The position numbers and the translations under genes were made by a program. This document shows, piece by piece, positions 35,257 to 43,995 of a stretch of DNA of 64,000 nt. The DNA comes from an uncultured Arachnia sp. (GTDB lineage: Bacteria; Actinomycetota; Actinomycetes; Propionibacteriales; Propionibacteriaceae). Within the stretch, counting starts at the first letter, position 1. Each line of letters starts with the position of its first letter. The stretch is taken from the NCBI GenBank assembly GCA_947493705.1, contig CANLSH010000004.1, forward strand, positions 124,001 to 188,000, in the 5' to 3' direction. The notes beneath the pieces are model-generated. The model was not told the DNA's origin. It did no database searches and was given only the letters and a program-made list of their open reading frames with translations.

Positions 35257-37750
35257 TCAGCTCTCCAGGTAGCGGCGCAAGTAGGCGCCCGTCGAGCTGT
35301 CGTCAGAACGAGCCACTTGGCCCGGTGTGCCCGTCGCGACCACGCGACCGCCGGACTCTCCTCCGCCGGGACCAATGTCGATCACCCAGTCGGCATTGGC
35401 GATCATGTCGAGGTCGTGCTCGATGACGACCACGGTCGCGCCGTGATCGAGGAGTCGGTCGAGGACGTGCACAAGGGTGCGCACGTCGAGTGGATGCAGA
35501 CCCACGCTCGGCTCGTCGAACACGAAGACGGAGTGGCTTTGTGTACGGCCCATCTGACCCGCAAGCTTGAGTCGCTGAGCCTCGCCACCCGAGAGCGCCG
35601 GTGTGTCCTCGCCGAGCGTGAGATAGCCCAGCCCGAGGTCAATGAGGGTCTGCAGCGTGCGGCGGACGGCGGGGATGTCACCCACGCGATCGATCGCCTC
35701 GACGACGGTCGCGCGCATCAGCGCAGGCAGTGACACGCCGTCGCGCAGGATCGTGTCGGCTTTGGGGCCGTAGCGCCTACCCTCGCAATCCGGGCAGTCG
35801 ATGTCCATGTCGGGCAGGAACTGCACATCGAGCTCAACGCGTCCGGTGCCCTTGCACCGCGGACAACGCAACGAGCCGGTGTTGTAGGAGAAGTCGCCCA
35901 GCTTCAGGTCGCGTGCCTGTGCATCGGGTGTTTGGGCGAAGGCGCGCCGCAGCGGATCGAGCACACCGGAGTACGTCGCGACGGTGGAGCGTATGTTCAC
36001 GCCAATCGGCGTCGCGTCGATGTGATGGACGTGCTCGATGCCTGACTCCTCGATCGTGACGACGTGCTCTGGGAGGTTGCGGTCTTCGATCGTGGCGCGT
36101 AGCGCTGGCACCAAGGATTCGAGCACCATCGTCGTCTTGCCCGAGCCCGAGACCCCCGTGACCACACTCATGCGGCCGCGCGGGATCCGGACGTCGAGGG
36201 CCTTCACGGTGTGGAGGGGGTCGGTTACGAGCTGGATCTCGCCGTTTTGGAACATGTCGGCTGGCTCCGCCTGCTCGCGTACGGCTATCACCTCGCGGCC
36301 GTCGAGGAGCGGGGCCAGTCGCGAAGCCGGATCGGCCGTGACCTGCTCGACTGAGCCTTGCGCAATCACGGTGCCGCCGTCACTGCCAGCACCCGGCCCG
36401 ATCTCGATGATCTCGTCAGCCTCGCGCAGCACCTGCACGTCGTGGTCCACCACCAGCACCGAATTCCCGTCGGCCAGAAGGTCGCCGATGAGCTCCAGGA
36501 GCCCGTCGATGTTCGACGGATGCATGCCGATGCTGGGTTCATCGAGCACATACAGCACGCCGGTCGTCCGGTTGCGGACGGCGCGTGCCAGCTGCGCCCG
36601 CTGGCGCTCCCCGGTTGAGAGCGTCGAGCTGGCGCGCTCCAGTGCGAGGTAGCCCACACCCAGGTGTATGAGGCGCTCGGCCATCTGCGTGAGCTGGTCG
36701 ACGAGCCCGTGCGCCATCGGATGCATGTCCCGCGCGAGCGGATCGATGATGGAGGGGGCCCATGCGAGGAGCTCCTCAAGCGTCTTGGCCGATGCCTGCG
36801 CCAAGTTCAGGCCGTCGATCTCGGGGCGACGTGCCTCGGGCGACAGCCTCGTCCCGTGACAGGCGGAGCACGTGCGCTCAATGAGAAAGCGCGAGACACG
36901 AGCGAGGCGCTTCTCGTCCTTGGCCCGGCGCAGTTCCTCGGTCACGGTCAACCGCGCGTTGCGGAACGTGAAGTCGATGTCATGCATCCCCTTCTTGGAG
37001 CGCAGCGTGATCTCCTTCTTCTCCGAAGGCCCGTTGAGGACGATCTCCTTCTCCCACTCCTGAAGATCGCGCCACGGCACGTCAGTGCGCACGCCAAATT
37101 CGCGGGCAATGTCTGGCTGGACCTTCCAGCCGAACATGTTCCACGGCTTCACGGCTCCCCCCTCGAGCGTCTTGGAGGTATCCGGCACGAGCGCCTCGTC
37201 GTCCACGTCACGCACGATTCCAGTGCCCTCGCATGCGGGGCATGCCCCGTCGGCGTTGAAGGCGAGCGCCTCAGCTTCGGGGGCATCCACCTGGGCACCA
37301 CACTCAGGACAGAAAAACGGCACCTCGGCGGCCACGTCGAACGTGGGAGGGACGCGGTGGCCGTTCGGACACACGTGCGATGCCAACCGGGAGAACATCA
37401 GACGCACTACGTTGAGCAGTTCGGTCGACGTTCCGAACGTCGAGCGCACACCCGGCACACCGGGGCGCTGACGGAGAGCGAGGGCTGCGGGAACGTGGAT
37501 CACGGCGTCGACATCGGCGCGCGGTGCCTGCGCCATTCGGCGGCGCGTGTAGGTGGAGAGCGCCTATATATCGGCGCGAACCCTCGGCGTAGACGACGCC
37601 CATCGCCAGCGATGACTTGCCCGAACCAGATACACCAGCGATGGCGACCATGCGGTCAAGTGGGATGTCGACGTCGATGTTCTTCAGGTTGTGCACGCGT
37701 GCACCACGCACCTCAATGCGGTCCGGTCGCTGCGCCCTTGATGTCACCAT
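35257..37750 (-). pseudogene. UvrA-like ABC-ATPase (drug-resistance type), frameshifted
   Basis: The N-terminal part starts at ATG 37750 ([19 protein letters not shown], Walker [19 protein letters not shown]). At about 37560-37570 the frame changes. The rest continues as [21 protein letters not shown] with two signature motifs (LSTGERQR, LSGGEAQR), a second Walker [10 protein letters not shown], two D-loop blocks (LDEPSIGMHP, FDEPSVGLHP) and zinc-binding CxxCxGTG pairs. The junction lacks two bases (or gains one) after TATATAG. The 759-residue downstream frame has no start near the family N-terminus, so the gene is probably inactive unless frameshifting occurs. Confidence 0.85.
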
Positions 37751-37756
37751 GGAAAC

Positions 37757-37762
37757 ACGGTA
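37757..37762 (-). promoter_or_regulatory. -10 hexamer TACCGT, leaderless UvrA-like gene
   Basis: TACCGT on the minus strand is followed by 6 nt and the ATG at 37750. Confidence 0.45.
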
Positions 37763-37860
37763 GCCAGCCTGATGATCACCGCGACGCGTTCGCGGCGTCG
37801 ATGCCAGCATGATTGCCGTTCGGTGGTTCGCCGTATGTCGTTGGAAAGATGAACTCACCT

Positions 37861-38151
37861 CTACACGTGTCGTGACGGATCCATACGCTGGTGCAGAACT
37901 CGGATCACGTCCACACCGTCGGTTCTCTCGACGTAGAAAACCATATGGCTACCAATGCTGTACCGGCGGTATCCCTCGCGAATCTCATCGCAGGACCGTC
38001 CACGGCCAGGTGCAGCTGCAATCCGCTCGATCGCTGCCCTGATTTCAGATATGTCAGTTTCGGCTTGGTCCTCGTCCCAGCGTTCCTGGGTGAAGTCCCA
38101 GATCGTTGAGAGGTCGCGCTGCGCAGCAGGCGTGAGCCTGTAACTCGTCAT
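37861..38151 (-). CDS. parE: ParE/RelE-family toxin
   Basis: The 96-residue protein has the ParE pattern: [18 protein letters not shown] at the N-terminus, [19 protein letters not shown] in the middle and [17 protein letters not shown] at the end. ParE toxins poison gyrase; the RelE fold alone does not prove the target. Its start overlaps parD by ATGA. Confidence 0.92.
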   Translation of the reverse strand: MTSYRLTPAAQRDLSTIWDFTQERWDEDQAETDISEIRAAIERIAAAPGRGRSCDEIREGYRRYSIGSHMVFYVERTDGVDVIRVLHQRMDPSRHV

Positions 38152-38381
38152 GACCTCTTTGACGCAACAAAAGCGTCGAAGTCAAAGTCCTCCGGTTCAC
38201 CACTGTCTTCGCCGGCGACCAGCGCAGCGCGAACCGCCGCCATGTGCCTCTCCTGGTCCTCGAGCAACCGGAGTCCAGCGCGGACGACTTCGCTGGCAGA
38301 GCGATACCGACCCGTCGCGACTTCGCGAGAAATGAAGCCGGCGAAGTGGTCGTCCAGACTGATCGAAGTGTTATGAGCCAT
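38148..38381 (-). CDS. parD: ParD-family antitoxin
   Basis: The 77-residue antitoxin begins with a ribbon-helix-helix, TSISLDDHFAGFISREVATG, then RYRSASEVVRAGLRLLEDQE, the classical ParD/CC2985 signature, and ends in an acidic toxin-binding tail. TAATCT lies 6 nt before the ATG, so the operon may be leaderless. An operator overlaps that -10. Confidence 0.93.
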   Translation of the reverse strand: MAHNTSISLDDHFAGFISREVATGRYRSASEVVRAGLRLLEDQERHMAAVRAALVAGEDSGEPEDFDFDAFVASKRS

Positions 38382-38387
38382 CTGATC

Positions 38388-38406
38388 AGATTACCAAGGA
38401 TTGGTA
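38388..38406 (-). promoter_or_regulatory. parDE -10 box and overlapping operator
   Basis: TAATCT (38388-38393, minus strand) is 6 nt from the parD ATG. TACCAA-N3-TTGGTA (38392-38406) is a perfect 6-bp palindrome touching that box, the likely ParD autoregulatory site. Confidence 0.6.
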
Positions 38407-38496
38407 CTACGGCGATGTGGTCGCGTCGGCCCGCTCGGGGCGGAGGCGAAGCGAGCTCTGAAGCCAGCGACATACCGGCATCCATCCGTCCAGTAA

Positions 38497-38546
38497 TGTT
38501 TCAGAGCCATATGAAAATCATATGTATTGTATTTATTTGCAGGCCG
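38497..38546. other. AT-rich patch in a gene-free interval
   Basis: Within the 258-bp gap between parD and cadA a stretch of roughly 50 bp is strongly AT-rich, with CATATG repeated twice 5 bp apart (CATATG-AAAAT-CATATG, about 38508-38524). The surrounding DNA is above 60% GC. No gene, terminator or known element is recognised. Confidence 0.4.
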
Positions 38547-38664
38547 AAACAAAGACGATATGACTCATGCGGGTGGGGAATGGTCGCCGAGGCCGTCAGC
38601 TGGGGAAGACGATGAGTCAATGAGGCCATTACTTGCGCTCGACGTGGCAGAGAACTGATCGTTT

Positions 38665-40635
38665 TTAGACCCGCACGAGGTCGGTGGCGGGGCGCGATGC
38701 CGAAGGAGAAGTCAGCACAGCCTGCTTGGCACGCGCGGCGCGGAGGCCGTTGGCGATGACGACGACCTCGGCTGCCTCGTGCACGAACACCACCGCTGCC
38801 AAGCCCAGGACGCCGGTGATCGCCAGCGGCAGCAGCACGGTGATGATCGCCAAGGACAAGACGATGTTCTGGTTCATGATCGTTCGGCCCCGGCGCGCGT
38901 GGCGCAGGGCCTGTGGGATCAGTCGCAGGTCGTGGCCGGTGAAGGCTACGTCTGCGGACTCGATGGCCGCGTCTGACCCGGTGGCGCCCATCGCGATCCC
39001 GACCGTGGCCGATGCCAGAGCGGGCGCGTCGTTGATGCCGTCGCCGATCATGCCGGTGGGTCGTTGCCTCACCGATGCTGCGACTTCTTCCGCTTTGTCC
39101 TCGGGGCGCAGCTCGGCGCGCACATCGTCGATGCCCGCGATTCTCGCCAATGCGTTCGCGGTGCGAGCGTTGTCACCGGTGAGCATGACGACCTCGATCC
39201 CCTGCTCTTTCAAAGCAGCGACAGCCTCGGCCGCTTCAGTCCGGAGCTCATCGCGGACGCCGATCGCGCCGACCACTGCATCGTCGCGTGTCACCACGAC
39301 GCAGGTCTGTCCGTTAGCCTCCATCGCCGTCACTTCGCCTGCCAGCTCGCCCGGGTCGATCCAGCGGGGATTGCCGATTCTCACCTCGTGGCCGCCCACC
39401 TGGCCAGCCACGCCGATGCCGGACTGCTCCACCACGTGGCTCGCTGCAGACACCGGGGGCGCAGCGGCGCAGATGGCGGCGGCAAGGGGGTGGGTACTGT
39501 GCTGCTCGAGCGCCGCGGCCCAACCCAGCGCTTCCTCGTGCGAGACACCGGCCACCGTCACCACGCCGGTGACGGCGGGCTCGTTGCGGGTCAGGGTCCC
39601 GGTCTTGTCGACGGCGAGTCGCCGCAGGGAACCGAGTTGTTCGAACGCGGCCCCGCTCTTGATGATCACCCCGAACCGGCTGGCCGCGCCGACGGCGGAG
39701 ACGACAGTCACAGGGACCGCGATCGCCAGCGCACACGGCGACGCGGCGACGAGCACGACGAGTGCGCGTGTGATCCACGTCTCCGGGTCCCCCAGCAGGG
39801 AGCCGATCACTCCGACGAGGACGGCGAGAACCAGCACACCGGGCACCAGGGGACGGGCAATCCGATCCGCGAGGCGCGCCCGCTCGCCGCGATCCTGCTG
39901 CGCCTGCTCCACCAGTCCAACCAGCGTCGTCAGCGAGTTGTCCGTGCCGTCTGCCGTCGCTGTAATCTCCAGCGCCCCGGATGAGTTGATCGACCCGGCC
40001 GCAACCTCGTCGCCGGGCGCGACGTCGACGGGGATGGACTCCCCGGTGATCGCGGAGGTGTCCAGACTGCTGCGCCCCGACGACACGGTGCCGTCGGTCG
40101 CGACGCGCTCACCGGGCCGGACACGCAAGACGTCGCCGGACTGCACCTCGCGGGCGGGCACCTCGAACGCGCTGCCCCGCCGGACGACCGTGGCCGTCTC
40201 GGGGACGAGCTTCAGCAGCGCGCGCAGACCGGAGCGGGCGCGATCCATCGCCTTGTCCTCCAGCGCCTCAGCGATGGAGTACAGGAAGGCCAGGGCCGCG
40301 GCCTCCTCGACGTAGCCGAGGATCACCGCGCCGACGGCGCTGATCGTCATCAGCAGCGCGATTCCCAGCTTGCGGCTGACGAACAGCCGCCGCAGAGCAC
40401 CGGGCACGAACGTCGAGGCGCCCAGCAGCAGGCCGATCCAGAACAGCACCTGCGCCGTCACTTCGGCTGCGGCACTCTCCCCGGTCGCCCATTTCGTCGC
40501 GAGTCCGGCCAGGAAGAAGACTCCCGAGGCGATCGGGACCAGGATCATCCGGTCACGCCACCAAGGCTGCTCCATCTCCGCGTCGAAGTCCGTCGTCGGG
40601 GCGGGGGCCGAGTGGTCGCAGCAGTCCGCGCTCAC
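38665..40635 (-). CDS. cadA: P1B-type heavy-metal ATPase (Cd/Zn/Pb exporter)
   Basis: The 656-residue pump has the P1B-2 transmembrane metal motif SPC (ASPCALAIAVP near residue 280), the phosphorylation site DKTGTLTRNE near 325, the TGES actuator loop near 193, HP (HSTHPLA) near 365 and the hinge GDGINDAPAL near 535. There is no full N-terminal heavy-metal-associated domain, only a short MSADCCDHS metal-binding start. The GTG start overlaps the cmtR stop by 4 bp. Together they form a metal-inducible efflux unit. Confidence 0.94.
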   Translation of the reverse strand: MSADCCDHSAPAPTTDFDAEMEQPWWRDRMILVPIASGVFFLAGLATKWATGESAAAEVTAQVLFWIGLLLGASTFVPGALRRLFVSRKLGIALLMTISAVGAVILGYVEEAAALAFLYSIAEALEDKAMDRARSGLRALLKLVPETATVVRRGSAFEVPAREVQSGDVLRVRPGERVATDGTVSSGRSSLDTSAITGESIPVDVAPGDEVAAGSINSSGALEITATADGTDNSLTTLVGLVEQAQQDRGERARLADRIARPLVPGVLVLAVLVGVIGSLLGDPETWITRALVVLVAASPCALAIAVPVTVVSAVGAASRFGVIIKSGAAFEQLGSLRRLAVDKTGTLTRNEPAVTGVVTVAGVSHEEALGWAAALEQHSTHPLAAAICAAAPPVSAASHVVEQSGIGVAGQVGGHEVRIGNPRWIDPGELAGEVTAMEANGQTCVVVTRDDAVVGAIGVRDELRTEAAEAVAALKEQGIEVVMLTGDNARTANALARIAGIDDVRAELRPEDKAEEVAASVRQRPTGMIGDGINDAPALASATVGIAMGATGSDAAIESADVAFTGHDLRLIPQALRHARRGRTIMNQNIVLSLAIITVLLPLAITGVLGLAAVVFVHEAAEVVVIANGLRAARAKQAVLTSPSASRPATDLVRV

Positions 40636-40997
40636 GCCGTCTCCACCGCGCCCTTCTCACAACAGCCCGGCACCAAGCACTCCGGGTCCATGCACGGCAC
40701 CTTTTCGTCCACAGCCAGGGTCACGTCCAGCAGCGCCGTGAGCGCGGTGGTGATGTGCGGATCGGCGATCTCGTAGCGGGTCTGCCGGCCCTCAGGCACG
40801 GCGACGACGACGCCGCAGCCGCGCAGGCAGGACAGGTGATTCGACACGTTCGTGCGGGTCAGGTCCAGATCCCGGGCGACTTTCGCGGGGTAGCCGGGCC
40901 CTTCCAAAATCGAGAGAAGGATGCGGGAGCGCGTGGGATCCGCCATGGCACGGCCCAACCGGTTCATGACGTCCACACGGGAAGCAATGGTCAGCAC
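40632..40997 (-). CDS. cmtR: CmtR-type ArsR/SmtB metal sensor
   Basis: The 121-residue repressor has a winged helix with TRTNVSNHLSCLRGCGVVVA, in which the two cysteines of SCLRGC match the Cd/Pb ligands of mycobacterial CmtR. The third ligand is likely in VPCMDPEC near residue 103. The GTG at 40997 gives the CmtR-like N-terminus (VLTIASRVDVMNRLGRAMADPTR). It should release its operator when Cd or Pb binds, inducing cadA. Confidence 0.92.
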   Translation of the reverse strand: MLTIASRVDVMNRLGRAMADPTRSRILLSILEGPGYPAKVARDLDLTRTNVSNHLSCLRGCGVVVAVPEGRQTRYEIADPHITTALTALLDVTLAVDEKVPCMDPECLVPGCCEKGAVETA

Positions 40998-41005
40998 GCG
41001 GTGAC

Positions 41006-41035
41006 TATACAGCAGGTACTGACCTGTAGCGTCAA
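41006..41035 (-). promoter_or_regulatory. cmtR-cadA promoter and operator
   Basis: On the minus strand TTGACG (41030-41035) is followed after 18 nt by TGTATA (41006-41011). Between them CAGGT-CAGT-ACCTG (41013-41026) is a perfect 5-bp dyad, ideally placed for CmtR to block polymerase. Confidence 0.65.
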
Positions 41036-41064
41036 CCGGACGACAGCCTGCGAGCAAGTACCCC

Positions 41065-41367
41065 CTACACCACCTGCAGCGGCCTGATCGCCTCGATCTG
41101 ATCAATGACGCGGTCTTCAGCAAGATCCAAATCGTAATGAGTCTGCAGGTTGAGCCAGAACTGCGCCGACGTGCCAAAGTACTTCCCGAGGCGCAGCGCG
41201 GTGTCGGCTGTGATCGCACGCTTCCCGTGCACTATCTCGTTGATGCGCCGCGGTGGCACCCCGATCGACACAGCGAGCCTGTTCTGAGTGATACCGAGGC
41301 CCTCGATGAAGTCCTCCATGAGCACTTCGCCCGGATGAATCGGCGCAATCTTGTCAGTGGTAGTCAA
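41065..41367 (-). CDS. higA: HigA-family antitoxin (XRE)
   Basis: The 100-residue protein shows IHPGEVLMEDFIEGLGITQNRLA followed by GVPPRRINEIVHGKRAITADTALRLGKYFG, the VapI/HigA helix-turn-helix. The best start is TTG at 41367, inside the higB end, because AGGAGG lies 9 nt upstream and the family N-terminus (TTTDKIAPIHPGE) follows. Antitoxin after toxin is the normal order for hig loci. Confidence 0.92.
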   Translation of the reverse strand: MTTTDKIAPIHPGEVLMEDFIEGLGITQNRLAVSIGVPPRRINEIVHGKRAITADTALRLGKYFGTSAQFWLNLQTHYDLDLAEDRVIDQIEAIRPLQVV

Positions 41368-41635
41368 CGATCTCAACCTCCTCGGGACCCGCGTCGGTCC
41401 ACGTGAAGCAGATCCGCCACTGGTCATTGATCCTGATGCTGTGTTGACCAGATCGATCGCCTTTCAACGCTTCGAGCCGGTTTCCTGGTGGAACGCGGAG
41501 CTCGTCGAGTGACACCGCAGATCCCACTTGCCGGAGCTTACGCAGTGCAGCACGATGGATCCGAGGGTCGATCGTGGGTACGCGTTCACGCCGCCACAGA
41601 CGTTCGGTGTCCTTGGTGCCGAACGACTTGATCAC
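41354..41635 (-). CDS. higB: HigB/RelE-family mRNA interferase toxin
   Basis: This 93-residue HigB-like protein begins MIKSFGTKDTERLW and contains RRERVPTIDPRIHRAALRKL, LRVPPGNRLEALKGDRSGQHSIRINDQWRI and an end VEIVDYH, all family features including the terminal His. The GTG start at 41635 is 6 nt behind TATGCT. Confidence 0.94.
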   Translation of the reverse strand: MIKSFGTKDTERLWRRERVPTIDPRIHRAALRKLRQVGSAVSLDELRVPPGNRLEALKGDRSGQHSIRINDQWRICFTWTDAGPEEVEIVDYH

Positions 41636-41641
41636 AGGCTC

Positions 41642-41647
41642 AGCATA
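41642..41647 (-). promoter_or_regulatory. -10 hexamer TATGCT, higBA promoter
   Basis: TATGCT on the minus strand is followed by 6 nt and the GTG of higB. TAGCGT 18 nt further upstream is a weak -35 candidate. Confidence 0.5.
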
Positions 41648-41677
41648 TAACGCAACGCGTCAAGAACGCTAGGCGTT

Positions 41678-41740
41678 AATGGCGATTACTTCGATTTCCT
41701 CGACCCCGACGGCAACAGGCTCAGCTTCTACTCCATGGCC
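41678..41740 (+). pseudogene. glyoxalase/VOC-family C-terminal remnant
   Basis: The plus-strand frame reads NGDYFDFLDPDGNRLSFYS, the classic last strand of VOC (glyoxalase/bleomycin-resistance) domains. No other part of such a protein is found. It lies between higB and ychF and is a leftover of a deleted gene. Confidence 0.6.
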
Positions 41741-41823
41741 ATCGGACACGCGTCGACAGCCGGCCGTCGAGCTCAAGATGTGAGGCTCAGTCTTGGCTTC
41801 AAGAGGCAAAGGCCTGAAGATGA

Positions 41824-42897
41824 CTACACGTTAAATCTGAACTCGACGACGTCGCCGTCCTGCATGATGTATTCCTTGCCCTCGAGGCGTACCTTGCCAG
41901 CTGCCTTCGCCGCGGCCATGGAGCCGGTGGCAACGAGATCGTCGAAACCGACGATCTCCGCCTTGATGAAGCCCTTTTGAAAGTCCGTGTGAATGACACC
42001 GGCCGCCTCGGGTGCAGTGGCGCCCTTCGGAATCGTCCAGCCGCGCGACTCCTTGGGCCCGGCGGTCAGGTAGCTCTGCAGGCCCAGGGTGTCGTAGCCG
42101 ACGCGCGCCAGCACGTCGAGGCCCGGCTCGTCGACGCCCATGTCCGCAAGGAATTCCAGCGCCTCCTCCTCGGTCATGTCCACCAGTTCGGACTCGAACT
42201 TCGCGTCGAGGAACACGGCTTCTGCGGGCGCCACGAGTTCGCGCATCTCCTGCTTCAGCTTCTCATCCGAGAGTTCGTCAGAGTCGCAGTTGAAGACGTA
42301 CAGATAGGGCTTGGCGGTCAGCAGGAACAGGTCGCGGAGTTCGACGACGTCGAGGCCGGCGGCCCGTACGCCCACGCCACGCTCCAACGCATCCTTGGCT
42401 GCGGTGTAGGCCTGCAGGCGCGGCATCGCCTCCTTCTTGATGCGCGCCTCCTTCTCCACCCGCGGGATCGCCTTTTCCACCGTCTGCAGGTCCGCGAGGA
42501 TCAGTTCGGTGTTGATGGTCTCCAGGTCATTGCCCGGGTCCACGTGTCCATCAACGTGGGTGACGTCCTCGTCGCGGAAGACCCGGGTCACCTGGCAGAT
42601 GGCGTCGGCCTCACGGATGTTGGCGAGGAACGCGTTGCCCATCCCCTCTCCCGTCGAGGCACCCTTCACGATGCCGGCAATATCGACGAAACTGACCGTC
42701 GCGGGGATGATGCGCTCGGACTTGAAGATCTTCGCCAGAACGGGCAGCCGCGAATCAGGGACTCCGACCACGCCCACGTTGGGCTCGATGGTCGCGAACG
42801 GATAGTTCGCTGCGAGAACGTTGTTGCGCGTGAGCGCGTTGAACAGGGTTGACTTGCCGGCGTTGGGGAGGCCGACGATTCCGATGCTGAGTGCCAC
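41824..42897 (-). CDS. ychF: redox-regulated ATPase YchF (OBG family)
   Basis: The 357-residue P-loop protein has G1 [15 protein letters not shown] at residues 7-21, G3 [12 protein letters not shown] near 68 and the family signature [18 protein letters not shown] near 82. The C-terminal TGS domain follows from about 270 ([16 protein letters not shown]). YchF prefers ATP to GTP and binds ribosomes. The GTG start at 42897 gives the canonical N-terminus. Confidence 0.97.
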   Translation of the reverse strand: MALSIGIVGLPNAGKSTLFNALTRNNVLAANYPFATIEPNVGVVGVPDSRLPVLAKIFKSERIIPATVSFVDIAGIVKGASTGEGMGNAFLANIREADAICQVTRVFRDEDVTHVDGHVDPGNDLETINTELILADLQTVEKAIPRVEKEARIKKEAMPRLQAYTAAKDALERGVGVRAAGLDVVELRDLFLLTAKPYLYVFNCDSDELSDEKLKQEMRELVAPAEAVFLDAKFESELVDMTEEEALEFLADMGVDEPGLDVLARVGYDTLGLQSYLTAGPKESRGWTIPKGATAPEAAGVIHTDFQKGFIKAEIVGFDDLVATGSMAAAKAAGKVRLEGKEYIMQDGDVVEFRFNV

Positions 42898-42905
42898 GTC
42901 GCGCC

Positions 42906-42911
42906 ATCTTA
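42906..42911 (-). promoter_or_regulatory. -10 hexamer TAAGAT, near-leaderless ychF
   Basis: TAAGAT on the minus strand is followed by 8 nt and the ychF GTG, within the usual range for a transcript starting at the initiation codon. Confidence 0.45.
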
Positions 42912-42945
42912 CGGCGTCGGGAGCCGTCTCGGATTTTGGGCAGAG

Positions 42946-42982
42946 TTGCGTGACCAATATTTACATAGTTAGGCTTACCTAA
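42946..42982 (+). promoter_or_regulatory. iron-regulated promoter with DtxR/IdeR box
   Basis: TTGCGT (42946-42951), an 18-nt spacer and TAGGCT (42970-42975) form a promoter. The perfect dyad TTAGG-CTTA-CCTAA (42969-42982) covers the -10 box and matches the core of DtxR/IdeR operators. Iron-loaded DtxR would repress the importer operon that follows. Confidence 0.8.
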
Positions 42983-43025
42983 GTCGCGACATCATCAAGG
43001 CACCAGACCTCACGAGAGACACCAC

Positions 43026-43988
43026 ATGAACTCCATCACCCGGCCACTCGGCGCACTCACCGCTGGGCTCCTGGCTCTCAGCCTCGCAGCATGCGGCGAC
43101 GACGCTGCCTCAGCTCCCGCCGACGAGCCCCAGCAGGATTCCGCTCCCATCGTGCTTGAGCACGCTCAGGGAGAGACCACCATCGACGGGCCGGCGGAAC
43201 GAATCGTCGTTCTGGACATGGGGGCACTCGACACCCTCGCCGCACTGGGCTCCGCCGATTCCGTCGTCGGACTCGCCACGGGCAACGTCATGCCGGAGGC
43301 CCTCAGCCAGTTCGAGGACGAGAAGTATGAACCTGTCGGCTCCCTGAAGGAGCCCGATCTGGAGGCCATTGCCGCTCTGGATCCGGATCTCGTGATTGCA
43401 GGCTTCCGCTCCGCCTCGCTGACGGAAGAACTTTCCAAGAACTTCAACACCATCGATGTCACCTACGACGCCGCCGACGGCTTCTACAACGGCGTCGAGT
43501 TCTCCACCAACCTCATCGCCAAGGCGGTGGGCAAGGAGACCGAGGCGGAAGAGCAACTGGCCGAGGTTTCCGACGCACTCGAAGACGCCAAGGAGAAGGC
43601 CCCCACCGACAAGTCCGCGCTGATTCTCATGACGAGCGGCGGCAAGGTCTCGGCCCACGGCACGGACTCCCGATTCGGGCTCGTCCACACGGAGCTGGGC
43701 ATCGAGCCCGCCATTTCCGACGTCGAGGCCGAGGCTCACGGCGATGCCATCTCCTTCGAAGCCATCGCCGAGGCGAACCCTGACATCCTCTACGTCGTGG
43801 ACCGCGACGCCGCCATCGGTGAGGATGGCGAAGCCGCCAAGCAGGTGCTGGACAACGAACTGGTGGCCACCACCCCTGCTTGGGAGAACGACGATGTCAT
43901 CTACCTCGACGGCAGCCGCTGGTACATCATGATCCACGGCGTGGACAACGCGGTGGAGATGCTGAACGAAGCGGTTGAGAGCTTCTGA
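43026..43988 (+). CDS. siderophore ABC transporter substrate-binding lipoprotein
   Basis: The 320-residue precursor has a lipobox LSLAAC (Cys at about 23) and a class III binding-protein fold: AERIVVLDMGALDTLAALG, SLKEPDLEAIAALDPDLVIAG, and a C-terminal SRWYIMIHGVDNAVEML. It is close in pattern to the YclQ/CeuA/FatB group that binds catecholate or petrobactin-type ferric siderophores. It is the first gene of a four-gene operon behind a DtxR box. The exact ligand is not readable. Confidence 0.92.
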   Translation: MNSITRPLGALTAGLLALSLAACGDDAASAPADEPQQDSAPIVLEHAQGETTIDGPAERIVVLDMGALDTLAALGSADSVVGLATGNVMPEALSQFEDEKYEPVGSLKEPDLEAIAALDPDLVIAGFRSASLTEELSKNFNTIDVTYDAADGFYNGVEFSTNLIAKAVGKETEAEEQLAEVSDALEDAKEKAPTDKSALILMTSGGKVSAHGTDSRFGLVHTELGIEPAISDVEAEAHGDAISFEAIAEANPDILYVVDRDAAIGEDGEAAKQVLDNELVATTPAWENDDVIYLDGSRWYIMIHGVDNAVEMLNEAVESF

Positions 43989-43995
43989 TCTGATC

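Noticed and set aside
38244..38615. A plus-strand frame of 123 codons between parD and cadA
   Set aside because: It is mostly antisense to parD, and the rest crosses the AT-rich patch without any motif.
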